Shown here: piece after piece, positions 35,728-43,776 of the stretch
Position numbering within the stretch: position 1 is the stretch's first letter
How the letters are laid out: each line of letters starts with the position of its first letter
Origin: Annulohypoxylon bovei var. microspora
Lineage: Eukaryota > Ascomycota > Sordariomycetes > Xylariales > Hypoxylaceae
Direction of reading: 5' to 3'
NCBI GenBank assembly: GCA_022836615.1
Contig: MU405245.1
Coordinates: forward strand, 186,001 to 250,000
DNA: 64,000 nt
Notes under the pieces: model-generated
Seen by the model: only the letters and a program-made list of their open reading frames with translations
What the model was told of the DNA's origin: nothing
Database searches by the model: none
Translations under genes and position numbers: made by a program

Positions 35728-36478
35728 ATCTACTACCTAGCTCAGCAGCATAGGTAATGCTGCGGTTTGGATTTGACCCTGGGCTACGAACCGCGAGACA
35801 TCGTCTACGATCGCGCAGTTGAGTATGGTGTCCTTTCGATTGTATGATTATCGAATGGAACGAAAACGACGTTTGAACCTAATGATACGGCTGGAAAGGA
35901 CCCCTACAACGATACGACAGATTCCGCCTTATCCCTTGACGAGCTAGAGAAGATCGGCGACAGCTTTTCTACGTGTTTATGTCTGTATGGCATGTTCGAG
36001 CGACGTTTCGCCTCATTCGGAAATCGCATTTCATCAAGAAACATCGGCATAGACAACCCTTGAAAAGCCACTCAGCTAACCGAATATCCTTGCGGGAATT
36101 AAACGGAGGAAATTAAATCAAGCTTCAGCTGAATATCTTTAGATTTTGCTCTAGCATGACGTAAGCATATTGGTTGAGGCAGTGAGACTAGGACGCTTTC
36201 CGGCGTTCAGGAGCCAAATATAAAAATTCCCAGATAGGTAATATGCGGCGAAAAGAGGGACGGTCCTACGATTACGATAATCCTCTTATGGATATGATTC
36301 CAAGTATTTATATGATAGAAATATCTCTTGGCGTTAGTTATGAAGCTCACTACACAAGCTGCTACTCGACTCTAGATCACGTCGAACGTTAGTGATACTG
36401 CTAAAAGACATCTAGGTGAGTAAAGTCCAAACTACCCGTGGTATTGGACTTAAGCTAACAATCATTAAAGGTTAAATA
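35728..36478. other. Intergenic region with an unassigned open stretch
   Basis: 751 bases. From about 35849 to 36062 one + frame stays open for about 70 codons without an ATG (contains ALSLDELEKIGDSFSTC and MFERRFASFGNRISS) and has coding-like base use. It may be a lost exon or a relic. The right part is the promoter of the YVTN gene. Confidence 0.4.
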
Positions 36479-37663
36479 ATGGCGCGTTTACTTACGTATT
36501 TGATAGCAGCAACTGCTAGTGCCGTCTTTCAAGTGGCAGCTACTATTACAGATCCGGGGTGTCAAGCAACAGCTCCGCCACAGGGCCTCACCAATGTGCC
36601 CACCGCTAACATGACCGTACCCGGGTCACCTTTTGGGCTCGTTTACGCGCAATCTGACATTGCCTTTGCTGGCATGGGTCACAAGGTGATCATGCTGAAT
36701 ACATCAGCATTTGAACCCAGCCTTGCCCGCGAGATCGCGCTTCCCGCGCCCTTGAACCAGTCCCAAGCAGACGTAAGCGGCCTCGCCTTATCTCACGATA
36801 AGCGCCATATATACGCGGCCATTGGTCCCGGCGCGGTCATCCTCGACGTCGAGAAAGCGATTGCCGGCCACGCTAACCCTGTCGTTGGGGCTCTAGTCGG
36901 TAAGACTGGGGACGGTGCGATCCAAGTAACGCTGTCTGCAGACGATAAGTACGCCTTGGTCACCCAGGAATACGGTACCAACGCGACCCTTTACAAAGGG
37001 ACTATCGAGATTTTTCAGATACATCAGAGCCTCAATGGGTCTATGACAGGTATCAATAAGGGTTACACTACGCTTGGCTTCGCGGTTGTCGGCACGGCAT
37101 TTTCTCATGACCAGAGCAAATTGTATGCCACGAGCGAGGTCACCGCCAAGGCAACCTCTGTCAATGAGACTCAGGGAACCCTAAGCGTGCTCGATGTCGC
37201 GACACTGTATACCAACCCATCCGAAGCCCTTCTCCATACCGTCGATGCGGGTTGCAGTCCAGTCCGGCTTGAGGTCTCTCCCGATGGCAAGCTGGTCTGG
37301 GTTACGGCCCGGCAGAGTAACAAGCTCCTCGCTTTCGACACCGCAAAACTCGACTCGCACCATCCCGAGGGCGCGCTTTTAGCGAGCGTACAAGTGGGCA
37401 CATCTCCCGTCGGCCTTGCTATTGTCAATGAGGGTTGCCATATCATCACCGCCGACTCTAATAGATTCAACTCTGCTAACGCCACTACTGGCTTGACGGT
37501 TGTTGATGTCGAGGAGGCCTTGAGAGGCAAGCAGACCTTCCGGAAGATACCGACTGGTACTTTCCCGCGCGAGTTTGCTGTTAGTCCAGATGGAAAGACT
37601 TTGTTAGTCGCACAATATCGGAGTAATGCTATCCAGGCCTTGGATATCTCCAAACTACTGTAA
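36479..37663 (+). CDS. Secreted YVTN/lactonase-like beta-propeller protein
   Basis: Intronless, 394 residues. A signal peptide (MARLLTYLIAATASAVFQVA, cleavage near 20-22) is followed by repeating blades of the type found in YVTN, 6-phosphogluconolactonase-like and surface-antigen propellers. Typical blade phrases are GLALSHDKRHIYAAI, VTLSADDKYALVTQE, VVGTAFSHDQSKLYAT, RLEVSPDGKLVWVTAR, VGTSPVGLAIVNEG and EFAVSPDGKTLLVAQ. Several N-glycosylation sequons (NMT, NTS, NQS, NAT, NGS, NET) fit secretion. The function may be lactone hydrolysis or ligand binding; no catalytic residue can be named from sequence. It belongs to the group of oxidation and lactone-related genes from 30.9 kb. Confidence 0.85.
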   Translation: MARLLTYLIAATASAVFQVAATITDPGCQATAPPQGLTNVPTANMTVPGSPFGLVYAQSDIAFAGMGHKVIMLNTSAFEPSLAREIALPAPLNQSQADVSGLALSHDKRHIYAAIGPGAVILDVEKAIAGHANPVVGALVGKTGDGAIQVTLSADDKYALVTQEYGTNATLYKGTIEIFQIHQSLNGSMTGINKGYTTLGFAVVGTAFSHDQSKLYATSEVTAKATSVNETQGTLSVLDVATLYTNPSEALLHTVDAGCSPVRLEVSPDGKLVWVTARQSNKLLAFDTAKLDSHHPEGALLASVQVGTSPVGLAIVNEGCHIITADSNRFNSANATTGLTVVDVEEALRGKQTFRKIPTGTFPREFAVSPDGKTLLVAQYRSNAIQALDISKLL

Positions 37664-37819
37664 CCTAGCCCACCGTAGCTAGAGTTAACCTGGCAGTTCA
37701 CAATATTTAGACATATTTTTCTCATTCTGTATGGCTAAACCGCCATGCACTTACTAGAATACCTAGGTAGACATAGATTCTGCCATCTGATTGCGTTGGT
37801 CCATCCCATGTTCACTTTT

Positions 37820-38690
37820 TATGAGATCCGTCGGCCTTTCCGCAACCGCATACACTGTTGACTGCAAGTTACCAGGGGGAAGTAACGGGACGATGCTCGC
37901 ATTGACAATGCGGAGCTTTTCGACCCCATAGACCTACAATTTGATATCGATGACACCTCCCTTGCTCTCCGGAAGCATCGCGCACGTCCCCGCGGGATGT
38001 AACATCGAGATAGCCCGCGATTCAATGTACTCCTTCGCGGCATCCAAGTCGGTAAAGTTGGCTGACGGAGGGGACACCTTTAACGGCTGTTTGAATAGGT
38101 CGGTCAGGGGCTTGGATGCGGCGAGAGTGTGGAAATAGAGCATATGCTCTGCGAAAATATCGCGATCTATAGTGTTCGTCAGGTACTTGGGGTCAATGAT
38201 GGGACCCTTTGATATGTCCTTGGATGCGATATGAATACTTCCCCTGGAAAGCGGTTGAGCAAGTTTAGCAATGATGTCGGTATATCTGCCTAGTACTGGC
38301 GGCGATAGCTTTCCAGTGATGGGGTCGGGCGCGAGAGTATTATGTGCGAGAGCCGTGATATAAGCGGCCGATGGTGATTCTGGATCTAGAAGGGTCTTCT
38401 CAGCTATTTCGTAATGGGCCGCAGTTCGAGCTTGGCTATGATCCAAGGAGTGGTCCACAGGAGGTCGTTTCCTATGTAGTACCTAGTTCTTTTAATGATT
38501 TTCGACCGTCCGCTGGCTGGTGCTTGGTCACTGGCATATAGGCGCACGTATGGATGCCGCAGGTTGCGAGCAGACCGGTTTGATTCGTCGCGAACTCATT
38601 CCTGGCCTGCTCAAAGCCTCTGGGTTCAAGAAGAATGTCTAGAGTTTTTGTGTTATCCTTCGCCTCAAATAGGTACTAAATCGTAAAGTA
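37820..38690 (-). pseudogene. GMC oxidoreductase relic (C-terminal half only)
   Basis: Remnant of an FAD-dependent glucose-methanol-choline oxidoreductase. The frame around 38560-38680 gives TLDILLEPRGFEQARNEFA, NQTGLLATCG and YMPV, the family region before the substrate domain. It then hits a stop near 38480. After a frame change, 37934-38458 is open and carries IIDPKYLTNTIDRDIFAEHM and HPAGTCAMLPES, the catalytic His region. A TAG at 37934 interrupts the join to VYGVEKLRIVNASIVPL and PPGNLQSTVYAVAERPTDLI, the last conserved block. The FAD-binding N-terminal half (GAGSAG) is not found upstream. At least two stops and one frameshift make this a pseudogene. Confidence 0.85.
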
Positions 38691-40270
38691 AATGATCTTG
38701 GAGGTTTTCTCTAATGCTTTCTATATGTTTAATGAACTCCTTGCGAGCTATAACGGTCCTCGTTTCCGTCCCGTGGCGATACTAAACGCCTGTCGCTGTT
38801 GTTGAGCTTTCCTGAAAAAGAACCTTTTCGGCTAGGGCATTGGTTATGACGTGAAGGTTCTTCTGTTCCTTAACTAGGCTGTAATATGCGTTGGCGGAAT
38901 GGCTTCTTTCTCCTCGTGCTTTCCGTGTAATATTGTTGGGATGTCATCTTGCCTAAATATACGCTCACTCGTTGCGCTCTCTAGGGGTGGAAGTATTTAC
39001 CTACCTATATCCTCCATAGCTATAATATCGGAGGACTTGGATGTCTAGAGGCGAACACGCCGTCCTTCTATTGTATAAAACATAGGGTTATCGGGATGTT
39101 GGTGTATAAAGTCGAAGAAGAGGCATAGTTTCCATGCAGCTCTAACTACCGCGTTGTGACATGCTAGAATTTTAGCTCTCCCACATTTTAATACACGTGT
39201 AGAGTTTGGGCATGTTATCTCATTCTCAAGCCGCTAAACCGGGGAAAACCTTATTTAGTAAAAGCCCCTTTGAGTCATCATCCTAACCCTTGCTGTCGCC
39301 AGAGGCAACCGGGGTATTTTCGGACGACGTAAGAAGGCTTATAAGGAATAATAAGTAACAAACCTTCAGCCGACCCCCTAAAAAGGACGTAACCCTGGGT
39401 GACAAGAGGCTAGAGAAAACTCCCACTGGATGCCCTTTAATGGTGGAATGGCGCATGCTGTAATTTGACACCTTGGGAATTCGAAGAGGGTTTTTCGTAG
39501 GTTCTGAATTCGATTCAGAACTGAGCTTTTTTGCTTTTCATTTATTTTTTATTACCACCACTACCACCACTACTACCACTACTACCTACCTACCACTTGC
39601 TGTATGTATTATTATTATTATCCCACCATTATAATAGCCTCAATGAGTACCATGTACATACTTATTTATATATAATTGTTTACGTTTAAGGGCCACAGTA
39701 CAGAGTAGTAGTATACCTAGAGTACACACCCCACGCATTTATGGTGTGAGGGACGTCTAACGCATCAGCTTAAAAAGGGGCGTTGGCCCCTATTAAATAA
39801 CAGAGTAGGTATTTTTAGAGAAAATTCCCGAGCACACCGTCGATGCTACAGGTGACAGTCAAAGGTTAAGGGGCTCGGGTTATAATACATATTAACAAAG
39901 TTCAAAGTAAAATTCACAAAATATTAGGAAAGATACCTACCTAGTTATCTGCATGATTACCTATCTGCTCACAGAATTGTTCCAAAATTCTAGAATCCAA
40001 GTAAGTATTCAGGAGCAGATAAGCTCTTAACATGGCAACATGACACTTTGCATGAAGAAGTAGTGAAATAAGGTGAGTTGTTTTAGGTATTAAAAGCGTT
40101 GCTTAACGAAAGCTATGAAATGAAGGTATTAATTACACGCACGATGCGTCGGAAATTCTCTTCCCACCCTAACTCTAACCCCAACCCCTGAACTTTTAGT
40201 TGAGATGCCTTGTGTACTTATTTATATGCCCATTTTCTAGTCAATGAAAACAATGTCCCCTTGAAGGACA
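38691..40270. other. 1.6 kb intergenic region with microsatellites
   Basis: No gene seen. Contains an (ACC/ACT)n tract at about 39551-39600 and a short telomere-like stretch CCCTAACTCTAACCCCAACC at about 40167-40186. AT-rich around 39600-39680. Confidence 0.5.
39551..39600. repeat. Imperfect (ACC/ACT)n trinucleotide tract ending in (CCTA)n
   Basis: About 14 trinucleotide units of ACC or ACT, running into CTACCTACCTACC. Intergenic; replication slippage is the simple explanation. Confidence 0.75.
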
Positions 40271-40843
40271 TCAAACGTCATTATTGCAGATCTCGGAAGT
40301 GAAAGTGGTGTGTCCGTAGCATTTCTTCCAACTGCTCACGCAGATGTGGCCGCCTCGGAACCAGCCACCGCAGTTGTTGTTAATCTGGCTAACAGAATCA
40401 TCGATCTCGTTCGGTGCGCATTGCTGAGTGTTTCTTGACCAGTTGCAGGCGAATGCAAGCTCGCTCGCGTAACGAGCGAGTATAATTCCCGACTGATGCT
40501 GCCAACTTGGCACCTCATTTCCATTGTTGCATTTTGCCTTCAAGGTAGAGAGCGCACCGCGTTGGTCAACAGTATTCTCCGTCGCATCGTAACAATAATT
40601 AGAGTCTGCCGGGACTGGGACTTCACCAACGACATCCCATTGGACTTTCTCGCTGCCGTTGAGCTGGGAATGAACAGCGTCTCCGACACGAATGGGATCT
40701 CCGTACACCTTGTTGATGCTTCCATCACTAGGCGAATCAAGGGCAGGGACGAAGTAAACGCCGTCTTCAAGTTTTGGGTCAATTTTATAGCCGTTGATTG
40801 CTACGGCAGCCATAGTTGCGATGAGGAAGATAGCTACGCGCAT
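40271..40843 (-). CDS. Small secreted cysteine-rich protein (effector-like), 190 residues
   Basis: Family not recognised with certainty. Intronless. A signal peptide is clear (MRVAIFLIATMAAVAING, cleavage near residue 18). The mature part has eight cysteines, an even number compatible with four disulfides: NYC, AKC, FAC, QQC, NNC, HIC, KKC and EIC. The C-terminal phrase CGGWFRGGHICVSSWKKC looks like a fold core. Asn-rich stretches and NWS/NGS sequons fit secretion. Such proteins are common among fungal apoplastic effectors, antimicrobial proteins and other extracellular proteins; activity cannot be deduced. A TATA box lies about 100 bases upstream of the ATG. It is isolated by 1-1.6 kb of non-coding DNA on each side, typical of effector genes. 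Confidence 0.75.
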   Translation of the reverse strand: MRVAIFLIATMAAVAINGYKIDPKLEDGVYFVPALDSPSDGSINKVYGDPIRVGDAVHSQLNGSEKVQWDVVGEVPVPADSNYCYDATENTVDQRGALSTLKAKCNNGNEVPSWQHQSGIILARYASELAFACNWSRNTQQCAPNEIDDSVSQINNNCGGWFRGGHICVSSWKKCYGHTTFTSEICNNDV

Positions 40844-41850
40844 GATGAGTTGCGTTTTTCAAGTTCCGAGTAATTGGTATGGGACGAATAGCTGGAATCC
40901 GATACGACATGAAAACTTCAACGTTGTAAGTTTTTAAAGTGACTTATATATGGTTTTCAATCCTGCTTCACTAGACTGGGTTCGCTCTTTCCGGTGCTTG
41001 ATCTGCTGCCCTTATACTCACTCACTTTCTGTCTCGTCCCCTTCTTCTTGCCAATGTAACATCACCATCAGAACTCTAAAGAAGCAATCGGGATGCAGCC
41101 TCGGAATAATCTCCAATCATTTTGCTCCAGTCGTTCAGTTAAGTTTATGTTGCTGCCTAGACAACTGTTCGGTTCTTCATATTGCGAATATTTGATCTAG
41201 TTAAATCTTAAGTGATACCAACAGATCTACCAATCTAGAGCTTAAGCTCGGAGAATACCTAAGCGAGCTAAATAGAATATGTCAACAGCGGGAGATTATC
41301 GCCTACCCGGGTTTCCATGCGGCTCTAGTATCGTCTCGTATACAGAAAGAGGAAGCGGTGACTCAATGTTTCTAGAGTTATTTACCTAGGCGTCGTACGG
41401 TCGGCCCTACCTACCTACCTACCTATGCAGTCCAACCAACACTCATCCTAGACCTGTATTATCGATCCCTGAGATCTTCGTTGAAGCTAATAATGTCTTG
41501 GTTCGTAACTAAATGGCTCCTATCAATATTTAACGCTCCAAAATTGATCTTCATTCACGCGGTATCGAGTTTGAAGGCATCGATATTCGATCGTTGGCTG
41601 TCTGTGATTTGTTCGCCATGGGTTCCACAGCGATGGAGGCAGTACCACGATAGGATTATGCGGAGTAGGTAGCATGAGCTGTCGGCAGTATATTCCTCTC
41701 GGTTCGTGGATACCTACCTACCCAGGTAGCTACATATAACAAAAGGAGGGGGGGCTTTGGAAGGATCATCGAAAACTTCAGCATTGTTCATATCATTTTA
41801 ATAATTAAACTCAAGACAAATTGGCAACCTGACAATTGATAAAAGCAAAG
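40844..41850. other. Divergent promoter region
   Basis: 1 kb between the secreted protein gene (-) and the MetE-like gene (+). It has a (CCTA)4 run at about 41407-41425 and a CCTACCTACCCAGGTAG word near 41710. No other gene is supported; the open frame at 41481-41672 has no ATG start. Confidence 0.5.
40943..40950 (-). promoter_or_regulatory. TATA box of the small secreted protein gene
   Basis: On the - strand the bases read TATATAAG, 100 bases upstream of the start codon at 40843. Confidence 0.5.
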
Positions 41851-43053
41851 ATGGCGCCTCCTTTTAGAGCCGATCACATAGGATCGCTGCTACGGCCCCA
41901 ATCCCTTCTGGAGGCTCGCTCGAGTCTTTCTTCTCCCTCTCAGATGTATTCACTAGATATTCCACAGTCAGTCAAAGATGCGGAGACGCAGGCAGTTCGC
42001 GAAGTAGTTCAGGTGCAGTTGCAGAAAGGTATCCGACCCATTACGGATGGTGAATATGCTCGCCATATCTACTACGGCGGTTTCTTTGAAAAGCTCTCTG
42101 GTTTCGAAGCTAAACCGGATCTTCCCATTCCGGATGCATTCCGTACCGACTTTCCAACAACTACTGGTCTCGCAAAGATGGGAGCAAAGACTCGCGCAGC
42201 AGTTGTGTGTACCGGCAAGATTGGGTATAAGGAGTCTCCTTATCTTTCGGAGTGGCTTGAACTCCGCGAGACCTTACCGAAGGATTTGTGGTCTCAGGCC
42301 AAATTCACTATCCCGGCACCAAACTATCAGCACATCCAACTTAAACCCGGAACTGCGTGGACAAAGGAGTCAGGCTATACTTCAGACCAAGAGTACTTTA
42401 ATGACCTCGCCAAATGTTATTCCGCCGAATTTCAGACCCTTTACGATGCTGGTCTCCGAAATATCCAGGTAGATGATCCACATCTGACGTACTTCTGTTC
42501 TTCTCAATTCCTCGAAGGGTGCAAAAAGGATGGCACCGACACAGATGAACTCTTAGACATCTATACACGGACTCATAACCAGCTGCTGGCGAGCAAGCCG
42601 GCAGACCTGCACGTGGGGATGCATCTTTGCCGAGGTAATATGTCTGGGTCTACGCATTGGGTTTCTGGTTCCTATGAGAAGATCGCCCACAAACTCTTCA
42701 ACGAAACGGAATACCAGACCTACTATCTCGAGTTTGATGACCTCGAGCGCGCCGGTGGCTTCGAGCCTTTGAGGTTCCTCCCTAAAGGCAAAAACGTGGT
42801 GCTTGGCCTTGTCTCTACTAAGACGTCGGAGCTAGAAGACCCAAACACGATCAAGGAACGGATCTATGCTGCTGCTGATGTGATTGCTAATTCTCAGGGG
42901 ATAAGCAAGAACGAGGCGATAGATTGCCTTGCCCTAAGCCCGCAATGTGGCTTCAGTAGTAGTAGCTTAGCCGGAGGTAAGGGGATGACGATGGAGAGGA
43001 TGTGGGACAAGTTACAACTTGTTCGAGATGTAGCACGGGATGTATGGGGCTAA
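41851..43053 (+). CDS. MetE-like (cobalamin-independent methionine synthase C-terminal domain) protein
   Basis: Single-domain protein of 400 residues related to the catalytic C-terminal barrel of vitamin-B12-independent methionine synthase (UROD/MetE-like superfamily). Intronless; the first ATG is 41851, giving MAPPFRADHIGSLLRP, the usual opening of this group. Conserved features: RPITDGEYARHIYYGGFFE, GLRNIQVDDPHLTYF, the zinc-site phrase HVGMHLCRGNMSG with His and Cys, YYLEFDDLERAGGFEPL, VVLGLVSTKTSELEDP and LALSPQCGFSSS with a second Cys. Metal and thiol chemistry is probably retained. Since the N-terminal half of MetE is missing, it is unlikely to be the housekeeping methionine synthase. 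A methyltransfer or C-S lyase role is inference. Confidence 0.88.
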   Translation: MAPPFRADHIGSLLRPQSLLEARSSLSSPSQMYSLDIPQSVKDAETQAVREVVQVQLQKGIRPITDGEYARHIYYGGFFEKLSGFEAKPDLPIPDAFRTDFPTTTGLAKMGAKTRAAVVCTGKIGYKESPYLSEWLELRETLPKDLWSQAKFTIPAPNYQHIQLKPGTAWTKESGYTSDQEYFNDLAKCYSAEFQTLYDAGLRNIQVDDPHLTYFCSSQFLEGCKKDGTDTDELLDIYTRTHNQLLASKPADLHVGMHLCRGNMSGSTHWVSGSYEKIAHKLFNETEYQTYYLEFDDLERAGGFEPLRFLPKGKNVVLGLVSTKTSELEDPNTIKERIYAAADVIANSQGISKNEAIDCLALSPQCGFSSSSLAGGKGMTMERMWDKLQLVRDVARDVWG

Positions 43054-43776
43054 ACATCTAAGTAGTTATATAATATGGGTACGTATGAATAGCGATGTCA
43101 AAAATATTGTTCAGATGATGCAGAGGATTTGTTTCTCTGCTAATCCGCGATGTGCAATGCTAATGAAATTATTTTATATACTGAGGATTCGCATACATAC
43201 AGAGAAGGCCAAGTAAGGGTTTGCAAGGATTTGGACGCGCTTTCTCGCTGGACAAAAGAACATCAAATATACGTGGAGGGTTCTGGGGAAATTGTTGATT
43301 GACATAAAAGGGGACGCTTACATAAGAGAAGTGCTTATGTAATGAAATGTTTATGTAATGAAATGTTTATGTAATGAAATGTTTATGTAATGAAATGTTT
43401 ATGTAATGAAATGTTTATGTAATGAAATGTTTATAAAATGTGTTGATGTAAAAATATGATTATGTAAATTGGGAGTGCTTATGTAACAGAAAAGCTTATG
43501 TAAAGCTGCAATGTCTCTCAGAAGAAACATCCATGTTAATTCTTTTTTCACAAATAGTACAACATCATACTCGCCTTATCTGCTATTCACTGCAATATCG
43601 GACATGCAGCAGGACCGCATTTACTGAGGCACCTTGGAACCATTGCGGGACCGTGGTAGGAAACTCGAGTTCCCGTGCTAGGTATTGCTGCAAACATTTT
43701 AAAGCGAGATCCCAGGCTATCCCAGTACGAACTCGTTCTTCTCCCCGCCCGTTTTCTCCTCGATTTTCTTTTAGTC
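43054..43776. other. Shared 3' region of convergent genes, with tandem array
   Basis: 723 bases between the MetE-like stop and the STAND-gene stop. It contains the TTATGTAA array described separately and scattered further copies to 43503. No gene is supported. Confidence 0.6.
43335..43438. repeat. 16-bp tandem array, TTATGTAATGAAATGT x 6 plus a degenerate copy
   Basis: Six perfect head-to-tail copies (43335-43430) followed by a degraded seventh (TTATAAAATG). The core TTATGTAA occurs again at about 43458, 43480 and 43495 outside the array, and an inverted CTTACATAAG lies at 43318-43327. TTATGTAA resembles C/EBP/PAR-type bZIP half-site pairs (TTAYGTAA). Confidence 0.92.

Noticed and set aside
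41836..41850. Five-codon upstream extension of the MetE-like protein
   Set aside because: Starts with TTG; the first ATG at 41851 gives the family N-terminus.
43335..43438. CRISPR-like repeat array
   Set aside because: Units are contiguous 16-mers without spacers, in a fungal genome; a tandem repeat.
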